A DNA stretch of 64,000 bases from Pseudoxanthomonas sp. Root65 (GTDB taxonomy: Bacteria > Pseudomonadota > Gammaproteobacteria > Xanthomonadales > Xanthomonadaceae): contig NZ_LMHA01000001.1 of assembly GCF_001427635.1 (NCBI RefSeq), positions 2,145,133-2,209,132 on the forward strand. Reading direction: 5' to 3'. The position numbers and the translations under genes are program-made. Numbering within the stretch: the first letter of the stretch is position 1; each line of letters starts with the position of its first letter. The notes under the pieces were generated by a model. That model saw only the letters and a list, made by a program, of their open reading frames with translations. It was not told the DNA's origin and did not search any database. Below are positions 56,951 through 64,000 of the stretch, piece after piece.

Positions 56951-59061
56951 TACTCAGACCTTCCGTGGCGCCGGAAAACGCGTTGCACCGTGTCGCGCGC
57001 GGCCTCCATGGAGAAATGGCGCGCGATGTTCTCGCGGCCATTGCCGGCAAGCCGCTGCCACAAGTCGGCATCGCCATACAGTCGCAACACGGCCTCGGCG
57101 AAGGCATTCGCCTCATCGGCGACCAGCACATCGTGTCCGTCGGTCAGGTGCATGCCTTCGACTGCGCACGACGTGGCCACCACCGGCTGACCGTGCGCCA
57201 TGCTCAGGTTGATCTTGCCCTTGACGCCGGCACCGAAACGCAGCGGTGCGATCGCGATGCGCGCACCATCCATGTACGGGCCCAGGTCCGCCACATGCCC
57301 GTGCACGACGATCCCCGGTTGCGACTGCAGGGCCAGCACGTCGGCGGGCGGGCCCATGCCGATGCAGTGGAAGCGGATGTCGGGTTGTCGCGCATGGATC
57401 AGCGGGAAGATGTGTCGGCCGAACCATTGAACGGCATCCACGTTCGGCGGATGGCGGAAACCGCCCACGAACACCAGATCGCGCCGCTGCTCGAACGGAA
57501 GGCCGGTCGTGGCCATCTCGTGGAGGTTCGCCACCACGTCCGCGCGAACCTCCGGCAGCAACGTCGACAGCATCTCGCGCTCCACGGGACTCACCACCAA
57601 CGTGATGTCGGCCTGCTGCATCAGCGCGAACTCGCGATCGCGCGTGCGCTCGGCCGTGCGGCGGAGGCTGGCGTTGTTGGCCAGTTCGGCGCCGCGCAGC
57701 TCCCGCAGGAAGTGCAGGTCGACCGTGTCGAACACCACCCGCGCCTGGGGCGCGAAGCGACGGACCAGCGGCAGGAACTCCGCGGCAACATAGTGGCGGG
57801 AGAGCATCACCACGTCGAAGCGGGGACCATGTTCGCGGAGCCAGGCGGCGGGGCGCGTCGCGAAGGGCGCATGCCACGATTCGATGCCGAGACGGCGCAG
57901 GCGGTCGGTATCGCCTTCGGCGTAGCGCAGGTCTGCGGGCAGGAAGACCACATGCGCGTCGTCGTCGATCAGCAGCCGCATCAGGTTGACCAGGCGCAGG
58001 GACGCGGAATCGTGGTCCGGGCGCGGTGTCTCCGCATCGACGACCAGGATCTGCCGCCGGGGACGCACGACCGAGCCGGCCGTCGGCAGGCTGCCCGCCT
58101 GCGGTTGGCGGGCGAGCGCGTCCTTCCACTTCCCCGCGAACACGTCGCGGTTGCGTACCTGATAGGCCTTGGCTCCGCTGCCGGTGTCGGTGCCGGAGGT
58201 GATCCCTTCCAGGTGCACGACGCGCGATGCAGGCTGGTAGAGCACGCGAAGGCCGCGTGCGCGGAGGCTGAAGGCGAGGTCGGTATCTTCGTAGTACGCC
58301 GGCGCGTACCGCGCATCGAAACCGCCTGCTTCCCGGAACACCTCCGCGGGGACGGCGATCGCCGCACCGGAGCAGTAATCCGCGTCGCGCAGGCTGGCGT
58401 AGCGGGGATCGTCGGGCGAATCGAAGCGGCCATAGTTCCAGGCCGAGCCGTCGTCGAACACCACGCCGCCCGCTTCCTGCAGGCGGCCGTCGGGATACAC
58501 CAGCTGCGCACCGACCAGGCCCACGCCCGCATGCGCATCGAAGGTCGCGAGCAGGGCATCGAGCCAGCCCGGTTGCGGCACGGTGTCGTTGTTGAGGAAG
58601 ACCAGGTAGTCACCCTGGGCCAGCGCCGCACCATCGTTGCATGCCGCGATGAAGCCGCCGTTGGTAGGGCGTCGGTGATAGCGCAATCCGTCGATCTGCG
58701 GCATCCACGCGCCGGTTTCGTCTGTGGAGCCATCATCGACCACGATGATTTCGCACGTCGCGGCAGCCCGATGCGCCGCCAGTGAACGCAAGCAGGTGAG
58801 CGTATGCGTCGCCTGGTTGTAGACCGGGATCACGATGCTGGCGCGCGGCGCCTCAGTGGCGGGCACGGTGAATGGAGCGAAGGGTCCGGCGGCGGGAAAC
58901 CAGAGCGGCTCGGCGATCGGCGGCGCGCGGCGCGCGAACTGCCGTCGGACCCGCGCCCAGGTGGGCCCGAGGCCGCGCGTTCGCAGGCTGGCCAGGCCCC
59001 GACGGATCAGGCCGCGCGCGCGTTCCAGCATGAAGCGCACGTCGGCCCACGACATCGACAT
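56950..59061 (-). CDS. Two-domain glycosyltransferase (GT2 plus GT4)
   Basis: A 703-residue protein without a membrane segment. Residues about 70-300 form a GT2 domain (ASIVIPVYNQATHT, IIVVDDGSTDE, YLVFLNNDTVPQPGW and the acceptor region YEDTDLAFSLRARG). Residues about 340-700 form a GT4-like GT-B domain (FVGGFRHPPNVDAVQWFG, IAPLRFGAGVKGKINLSMAHG, HDVLVADEANAFAEAVL). Such fusions make two glycosidic links in O-antigen, capsule or protein glycans. No other sugar or export gene lies nearby, so the product is unknown. It is divergent from mrcB. Confidence 0.88.
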   Translation of the reverse strand: MSMSWADVRFMLERARGLIRRGLASLRTRGLGPTWARVRRQFARRAPPIAEPLWFPAAGPFAPFTVPATEAPRASIVIPVYNQATHTLTCLRSLAAHRAAATCEIIVVDDGSTDETGAWMPQIDGLRYHRRPTNGGFIAACNDGAALAQGDYLVFLNNDTVPQPGWLDALLATFDAHAGVGLVGAQLVYPDGRLQEAGGVVFDDGSAWNYGRFDSPDDPRYASLRDADYCSGAAIAVPAEVFREAGGFDARYAPAYYEDTDLAFSLRARGLRVLYQPASRVVHLEGITSGTDTGSGAKAYQVRNRDVFAGKWKDALARQPQAGSLPTAGSVVRPRRQILVVDAETPRPDHDSASLRLVNLMRLLIDDDAHVVFLPADLRYAEGDTDRLRRLGIESWHAPFATRPAAWLREHGPRFDVVMLSRHYVAAEFLPLVRRFAPQARVVFDTVDLHFLRELRGAELANNASLRRTAERTRDREFALMQQADITLVVSPVEREMLSTLLPEVRADVVANLHEMATTGLPFEQRRDLVFVGGFRHPPNVDAVQWFGRHIFPLIHARQPDIRFHCIGMGPPADVLALQSQPGIVVHGHVADLGPYMDGARIAIAPLRFGAGVKGKINLSMAHGQPVVATSCAVEGMHLTDGHDVLVADEANAFAEAVLRLYGDADLWQRLAGNGRENIARHFSMEAARDTVQRVFRRHGRSE

Positions 59062-59156
59062 TCCGTTGCAACTCCAGCTGAGCGAAGGGGAAATGGGCCG
59101 GGCGCACCCGTGGCGGCTGCGCTAGACTCGCCCGAATTCCCATTGTCGCATCCCCT

Positions 59157-61568
59157 GTGGCCCGCAACGACTACGACGACGAAGCGCTGGACGAAGACGA
59201 CATCGATGACGGCGATGGGCCCGGCTGGCGGCAGCGCCTGCTCACCTGGGGCCTGGCGGCGGTGGGCCTGGGCCTGGGATTCCTGATCCCGTACACGCTG
59301 TATCTGAACCACCAGGTCACCGAGCGCTTCGGCGAACTGCGCTGGCAGATCCCCACGCGCGTGTACGCGCGGCCGCTGCAGGTCGCGCCGGGACTGGCGA
59401 TGGATGCGCAGACCCTGAAGACCGAACTCGATGCCGCGTCGTACCGCGACGATGGCGCGGGCGAGCGGCCGGGCACGTACATGCGCGACGGCGGTCGCTT
59501 CACCATATCCAGTCGGGGCTTCATCGACGTGGATGGCCGGGTGGCGCCGCGCCGGTTGCAGGTCAGCCTGTCCGGTGGCCGGATCGCCGCCGTGCGCGAC
59601 GTGGCGCGCAAGCAGAACCTGAAGGCGGCGCGGCTGGATCCGGCGCGCATTGCCACGCTGTACGGACAGAAGCAGGAAGAGCGCCGGCTGGTGCGGCTGG
59701 AGGAAGTGCCGGAACTGCTGGTGACCGGCCTGCAGGCGGTCGAGGACCGCGATTTCAAGGACCACCACGGTGTCGATCTGTCGGGCATGGTCCGCGCGGC
59801 GTGGCTGCTGGTGCGTTCCGGCGGCGATACGCGCCAGGGCGCCAGCACGCTGACCCAGCAGCTCGCGCGCAGCGGCCTGCTCGGCATCGGCAAGGAACAG
59901 ACGCCGACGCGCAAGTTCAACGAGATCCTCTACGCGCTGATCCTAGAGGCGCGCTACGACAAGCGCACCATCCTGGAGGCGTACTTCAACCAGGTGTACC
60001 TGGGCCAGCGCGGCAGCCAGGCCATCCACGGTGTCGCCGCCGGGTCGGAGTTCTGGTTCGGGCGCGATCTCGACAGCCTGACCACCGAGCAGATCGCGCT
60101 GCTGATCGGCATGGTCAAGGGACCGTCGTACTACGACCCGCGCCGCAATCCGGAGCGGGCGAAGGAGCGCCGCGATTACGCGCTGCTGAAACTGCACGAG
60201 ACCGGCCTGCTCGACGATGCCGAATACAAGCGCGCGCTCGCCGCGCCGCTGGGCGTGACCAAGACGCCGGGCATGGCCGCCGCCAACCGCTTCCCCGCCT
60301 ATGTGGACCTGGTCCGCCGCCAGCTGGCGCGCGACTACCCCGAAAGCGCGCTGCAGGGCGCGGGCCTGAGCGTGCTCACCGGCATGTCGCCGTCGGCGCA
60401 GGCCTACGCGGAAGCGTCGGTGACGCGCACGATCAAGGCGCTGGAGAACAAGCGCAGGCCGACGCTGCAGGCCGGCATGGTGGTGACCGACGTGCACGAC
60501 GGCGATGTGCTGGCCGTGGTCGGCAGCCGCAACGTGTCCGAAGTCGGCTTCAATCGCGCCGTGGAAGCGCAGCGGCCGGTCGGTTCGCTGCTCAAGCCGT
60601 TTGTCTATCTGCTGGCGCTGGCCCAGCCGGACCAGTATTCGCTGGCGTCGTGGGTCGACGATTCGCCGGTGACCGTGCAGCTCGGCAAGGGGCGGCGATG
60701 GACGCCGGCCAATTCCGACCGCCGCAGCCATGGCACCGTGCGCCTGGTCGACGCACTGGCACGCTCCTACAACCAGGCCACCGTCCGGGTGGGCATGAAG
60801 GTCGAACCGGACCGGCTGGCGCAGCTGCTCCGCGTGCTGGCCGGGATCCAGGCCGAACCGAATCCGGCGTTGATCCTGGGCGCGACCGACCAGAGCCCGT
60901 ACGCGATGGCGCAGCTTTACCAGTTCCTTGCCTCAGGCGGGGAGATCCAGCCGCTGCACGCGGTGCGTGGCGTGCTCGACCCCGACGGCAAGCTGCTCAA
61001 GCGCTACGACAAGACGCCGGCGCCGGCGCAGGAAGGCGACTCGATCGCCGCCAATCTCATCACCGTGGCGCTGCAACAGGTGGTGTCCAACGGCACCGGT
61101 CGCCAGTTGATCGGTGATGGCCTGGGCCGCCTGCAGTCGGCCGGCAAGACCGGCACCAGCAACGACGGCCGCGACAGCTGGTACGCCGGCTACACCGGCG
61201 ATCACCTGGCGGTGGTCTGGATGGGCAACGACCAGAACGAACAGACCGGCCTGTACGGTGGCACCGGTGCGATGCGCGTGTGGTCGGGTCTGTTCGCCCG
61301 CCTGCCAAGCGCGCCGCTGAAGGTGTCGGGCAAGGGCCTCGACTGGCAGTGGGTGGTCGGCTCCAACACCACCGATGCCGGCTGTCCCGAAGCGCGCCAG
61401 TTGCCGTTCGTGTCCGGCTTTGCACCTGCCTATGCCGCCTGCGTGGTCGAGCAACCGCCGGTCGAAGGCGAAGAGCAGGAAGGCGGTGGCTGGCGCAGCT
61501 GGTTCGGCCTGGACCGCAAGGAAGAACCCGCACCGTCGCCCCCGGACACGCCCCCGCAACAGCCGTGA
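59157..61568 (+). CDS. mrcB: Penicillin-binding protein 1B (bifunctional transglycosylase/transpeptidase)
   Basis: An 803-residue class A PBP. An acidic cytoplasmic leader (MARNDYDDEALDEDD) and one membrane helix (about 30-50) are followed by a UB2H-type region (about 60-160), the GT51 transglycosylase with catalytic E196 in VEDRDF and the transpeptidase with S477-x2-K480, S537-Y-N539 and K664-T-G. The C-terminus is Pro/Glu-rich. It polymerises and cross-links peptidoglycan. GTG at 59157 is the start. CpoB, in the tol cluster of this window, is the known coordinator of PBP1b with Tol. A lipoprotein gene follows with near-overlap. Confidence 0.95.
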   Translation: MARNDYDDEALDEDDIDDGDGPGWRQRLLTWGLAAVGLGLGFLIPYTLYLNHQVTERFGELRWQIPTRVYARPLQVAPGLAMDAQTLKTELDAASYRDDGAGERPGTYMRDGGRFTISSRGFIDVDGRVAPRRLQVSLSGGRIAAVRDVARKQNLKAARLDPARIATLYGQKQEERRLVRLEEVPELLVTGLQAVEDRDFKDHHGVDLSGMVRAAWLLVRSGGDTRQGASTLTQQLARSGLLGIGKEQTPTRKFNEILYALILEARYDKRTILEAYFNQVYLGQRGSQAIHGVAAGSEFWFGRDLDSLTTEQIALLIGMVKGPSYYDPRRNPERAKERRDYALLKLHETGLLDDAEYKRALAAPLGVTKTPGMAAANRFPAYVDLVRRQLARDYPESALQGAGLSVLTGMSPSAQAYAEASVTRTIKALENKRRPTLQAGMVVTDVHDGDVLAVVGSRNVSEVGFNRAVEAQRPVGSLLKPFVYLLALAQPDQYSLASWVDDSPVTVQLGKGRRWTPANSDRRSHGTVRLVDALARSYNQATVRVGMKVEPDRLAQLLRVLAGIQAEPNPALILGATDQSPYAMAQLYQFLASGGEIQPLHAVRGVLDPDGKLLKRYDKTPAPAQEGDSIAANLITVALQQVVSNGTGRQLIGDGLGRLQSAGKTGTSNDGRDSWYAGYTGDHLAVVWMGNDQNEQTGLYGGTGAMRVWSGLFARLPSAPLKVSGKGLDWQWVVGSNTTDAGCPEARQLPFVSGFAPAYAACVVEQPPVEGEEQEGGGWRSWFGLDRKEEPAPSPPDTPPQQP

Positions 61569-61570
61569 AG

Positions 61571-62152
61571 ATGAAGTCCGCCTTTTCCCTGTTCCTGCTT
61601 GTGCTGGCCGGTTGCGTCTCCGCGCCGGCACCCGAGGTGCCGGTCGCGCGCGATCCGCTGACGCCCGACCAGCGCGTGGCCGCCATCCACGCCGCCGCCG
61701 GCGCCGATGATCGCGAACTCGCCGTTCAGCCGCTGCGCGATCCGCAGGTCGAAGACCTGCGCGAGACGGCGCAGCAGGCACGCGCGGCGCGCAACTTCGC
61801 CGCCGCCGCCGATGCGCTGACCCAGGCACTGCTGCTGGTGCCGGAAGATCCCGCTGTGCTGCAGGAGCGTGCCGAAGTGGCGCTGCTGCAGGGCGACTAC
61901 GCACGCGCCGACACGCTGGCGCAGCGCGCGTTCCAGTTGGGCTCGCAGGTCGGTCCGCTGTGCCGCCAGCATTGGGAGACCGTGCGCCAGGTGCGCCAAC
62001 ACGAACTCGCCGTGCAGCCACCGCTGCCCGCACGGCACTCGCCGGAAGACGCCGCACAGCACACCGCGCGGGCGGCGACCGCACAGGCCGCTATCGCGGA
62101 CGCGGAAAGCAGGCGCGATGCCTGCACCGTGCCGGTGATCGAGCGGATGTGA
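61571..62152 (+). CDS. TPR-like lipoprotein downstream of mrcB
   Basis: A 193-residue protein with a lipobox (MKSAFSLFLLVLAGC, Cys 15). The centre has one or two TPR-like helices (ARAARNFAAAADALTQALLL, AEVALLQGDYARADTLAQRAF), and the C-terminal Ala-rich helix ends near a Cys (RRDACTVPV). ATG 61571 follows the mrcB stop by two bases; a GTG at 61565 would overlap it as GTGA. Close coupling suggests it works with PBP1b at the outer membrane, possibly in the manner of LpoB, although it does not resemble LpoB in sequence. That link is inference. Confidence 0.75.
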   Translation: MKSAFSLFLLVLAGCVSAPAPEVPVARDPLTPDQRVAAIHAAAGADDRELAVQPLRDPQVEDLRETAQQARAARNFAAAADALTQALLLVPEDPAVLQERAEVALLQGDYARADTLAQRAFQLGSQVGPLCRQHWETVRQVRQHELAVQPPLPARHSPEDAAQHTARAATAQAAIADAESRRDACTVPVIERM

Positions 62153-62216
62153 GGCGCATGCCGCGTCCGGCGCGACGCGGTACCCTTGCCGCTGCACGCC
62201 GCTCTCCGTTTCCCCG

Positions 62217-64000
62217 ATGTCCCAGCTAGCCCAGGCCAGCCGCGACGCCCTCAGCGAGGGTGGTGCGCTGGCGGAACGACTCGATGCCTTCGCGCCCCGC
62301 GACGCCCAACAGCGCCTGACGGCGGCGATCGCCGATGCCTTCGATGGACGCGACGTGCTGCTCGCCGAGGCCGGCACCGGCACCGGCAAGACCTTCGCCT
62401 ATCTGGTGCCCGCACTGCTGTCCGGACTGAAGACCATCGTCTCCACCGGCACGCGTGCGCTGCAGGACCAGCTGTACCACCGCGACCTGCCGCGCGTGCG
62501 CGACGCGCTCGGCGTGGCGGGGCTGAAGTCGGCGCTGCTGAAGGGCCGCAGCAACTACCTGTGCCGCTACCGCCTGAACCAGGCCAAGGGCGATCCGCAG
62601 GCACTGCGCACCACGTTCACCAGCCGCGAGCAGGTCGACCAGTTCCAGCGCATCGTCGCGTGGGGCGGACGCACCAAGTTCGGCGACATGGCCGAACTCG
62701 CCGCGCTGCCGGACGACTCGCCGCTGCTGCCGCTGGTCACCTCCACCATCGACAACTGCCTGGGCAGCGAATGCCCGTTCTGGGAGGACTGCTTCGTGGT
62801 GCAGGCGCGCCAGCGTGCGCAGGCGGCCGACATCGTGGTGGTCAACCACCACCTGCTGCTGGCCGATCTGGCGCTGAAGCAGGAAGGCTTCGGCGAAATA
62901 CTGCCGGGTGCGCAGGCCTTCGTCATCGACGAGGCGCACCAGTTGCCCGAACTCGCCGCCAACTTCTTCGGTGAAGGCTTCGGCCTGCGCCCGTTGCAGG
63001 AACTGGCGCGCGACTGCCTGGCCGAGTCGAAGGACGCCGCCGGCGCGCTGTCCGCCCTGCAGCCACCGGTGCGTGCGCTGGAGCAGGCGCTGCGCGAGGC
63101 CCGCGCGGCGATGGAAGGCCTACCGTCGCGCGGCACGCGCGAGCGCTTGCTGGCGAAGCCGGAGGTGGCGGCGGGTTTCGACGTGCTGGTCGACGCGCTC
63201 GGCGACCTGTCCGCCGCCCTCGCGCCGCTGGCGCCCGCATCGCTCGGACTGGAAGCCTGCGCGGCGCGGGCGAAGGAATTCGGCACCCGGCTGTCGCGGT
63301 GGTATGAGGCGCCGGGATTGGGGAGTGGGGATTCGGGATTCGAAGACGCGAGGAGTGGGGCGGCGTCCGCGCCTGCTTTTTCCAATCCCGAATCCCGAAT
63401 CCCCACTCCCGAATCCAGCGACGTCCTCTGGTACGAGCTCACGCCACGCGGCTTCCGCTGCCAGCGTACGCCGCTCGATGTGTCCGGTCCCTTGCGCCAG
63501 CATCGCGAGCAGTCGCGTGCGGCGTGGGTGTTCACCTCGGCCACGCTCGCCGTCGGCGGCCGCTTCGACCACCTCGCCCAGCGCCTGGGCCTGGACGATC
63601 CGCCGACACTGCTGCAGCCCAGTCCGTTCGACTGGCCACGGCAGGCGCTGTGCTACCTGCCCACCGGACTGCCCGATCCGAATGCGCCCGGCTACGGTGC
63701 GTCGCTGATCGCCACGCTGCGGCCGGTGCTGGACGCGTCGCAGGGTCGCGCCTTCCTGCTGTTCGCGTCGCATCGCGCCTTGCGTGAAGCGGCCGACGCC
63801 TTGCGCGGCGGGCCATGGCCGCTGTTCGTGCAGGGCGAGGCGCCGCGCGGCACCTTGCTGGAGCGGTTCCGCGCATCGGGCAATGGCGTGCTGCTCGGCG
63901 CGGCGAGCTTCCGCGAGGGCGTCGACGTGGTCGGCGATGCGCTGAGCGTGGTGGTGGTGGACAAGCTGCCGTTCGCCGCGCCTGACGATCCGGTGTTCGA
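62217..64000 (+). CDS. yoaA: YoaA/DinG-type Fe-S helicase, partial at window end
   Basis: The first 594 codons of an XPD-like superfamily 2 helicase. Walker A is AGTGTGKT at 52-59. Four Cys (116, 181, 186, 192) in NYLCRYRL and NCLGSECPFWEDC bind the Fe-S cluster. The DEAH box is at 238-241 (VIDEAHQLPE). Later motifs are AWVFTSATLAVGG, LLFASHRAL and LGAASFREGVDVVGD. It follows E. coli YoaA, which aids repair at stalled forks. Between RWYEA and DVLWYELTP a 103-base GATTCGGG-type inverted repeat (63314-63416) is translated in frame as about 34 Gly/Ser/Pro-rich residues, where E. coli has a short turn. The frame stays open across it. The 3' end is beyond the window. Confidence 0.93.
   Translation, partial: MSQLAQASRDALSEGGALAERLDAFAPRDAQQRLTAAIADAFDGRDVLLAEAGTGTGKTFAYLVPALLSGLKTIVSTGTRALQDQLYHRDLPRVRDALGVAGLKSALLKGRSNYLCRYRLNQAKGDPQALRTTFTSREQVDQFQRIVAWGGRTKFGDMAELAALPDDSPLLPLVTSTIDNCLGSECPFWEDCFVVQARQRAQAADIVVVNHHLLLADLALKQEGFGEILPGAQAFVIDEAHQLPELAANFFGEGFGLRPLQELARDCLAESKDAAGALSALQPPVRALEQALREARAAMEGLPSRGTRERLLAKPEVAAGFDVLVDALGDLSAALAPLAPASLGLEACAARAKEFGTRLSRWYEAPGLGSGDSGFEDARSGAASAPAFSNPESRIPTPESSDVLWYELTPRGFRCQRTPLDVSGPLRQHREQSRAAWVFTSATLAVGGRFDHLAQRLGLDDPPTLLQPSPFDWPRQALCYLPTGLPDPNAPGYGASLIATLRPVLDASQGRAFLLFASHRALREAADALRGGPWPLFVQGEAPRGTLLERFRASGNGVLLGAASFREGVDVVGDALSVVVVDKLPFAAPDDPVF
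63314..63416. repeat. GATTCGGG inverted repeat inside the yoaA coding region
   Basis: GGGATTGGGGAGTGGGGATT and the following CGGGATTCG (63314-63342) face CCAATCCCGAATCCCGAATC and CCCACTCCCGAATCC (63382-63416) across about 40 bases. It is the same family as the intergenic element at 25732-25840. Here it lies within an open reading frame and keeps the frame. Confidence 0.88.

Overview
The window is 64 kb of high-G+C, densely coded chromosome from a gammaproteobacterium of the Xanthomonadaceae (Lysobacteraceae), probably close to Pseudoxanthomonas, Lysobacter or Luteimonas. This rests on gene order (fmdB-aspS; yebC-ruvC-ruvA-kup-ruvB-ybgC-tolQRAB-pal-cpoB-queE-queC-tRNA-Lys), on protein recognition by eye, and on several dispersed repeat families that fill the gaps between genes. 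No database search was run.

Layout. 0-5 kb: a TonB-dependent receptor (-), a DUF3574-type lipoprotein and a purine/uracil-type permease. 5-10 kb: clpB behind a good sigma-32 promoter, then a membrane EAL phosphodiesterase. 10-16.4 kb: the YbaL cation/proton antiporter, a second TonB-dependent receptor and the ABC-F ATPase YheS. 16.4-21.4 kb: an FmdB zinc ribbon, a lipoprotein, a DUF3011 protein, aspS, a protein with a long acidic tail and a GNAT acetyltransferase. 21.9-24.9 kb: a peroxide-defence group (ohr and a secreted alpha/beta hydrolase, divergent from an AraC regulator) and a small hydrolase. 25-37.7 kb: the yebC/ruv/kup/tol-pal/queuosine run, ending in tRNA-Lys(UUU). 37.65-39.05 kb: a small lower-G+C island at the tRNA 3' end with an orphan secreted protein and the C-terminal remnant of a tyrosine integrase. 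39-45.9 kb: prlC, a GH3 beta-glucosidase with a LacI-type operator in its promoter, a small secreted protein and recQ. 45.9-47.2 kb: 1.3 kb without genes, made of nested inverted repeats. 47.2-55.2 kb: dps, hrpA, two tandem secreted paralogues and relA. 55.2-64 kb: a TPR-like membrane protein, a GT2-GT4 glycosyltransferase, mrcB, a TPR-like lipoprotein and a yoaA helicase that runs off the window.

Most genes are housekeeping: recombination and repair (RuvABC, RecQ, YoaA), envelope integrity (Tol-Pal, PBP1b), stringent response (RelA), protein quality control (ClpB, PrlC), peroxide defence (Ohr, Dps) and queuosine synthesis.

The least-explained material is the repeats. One family has three copies in the window (one at 21.5 kb and two inverted copies at 46.3-46.8 kb). 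Its hairpin stems change in a compensatory way between copies, while the apical loops keep a GGA core on one strand. Several loops fit the CsrA/RsmA ligand consensus closely. This is inference from three copies, but it makes a concrete RNA hypothesis. Another repeat family sits in frame inside the yoaA coding region.
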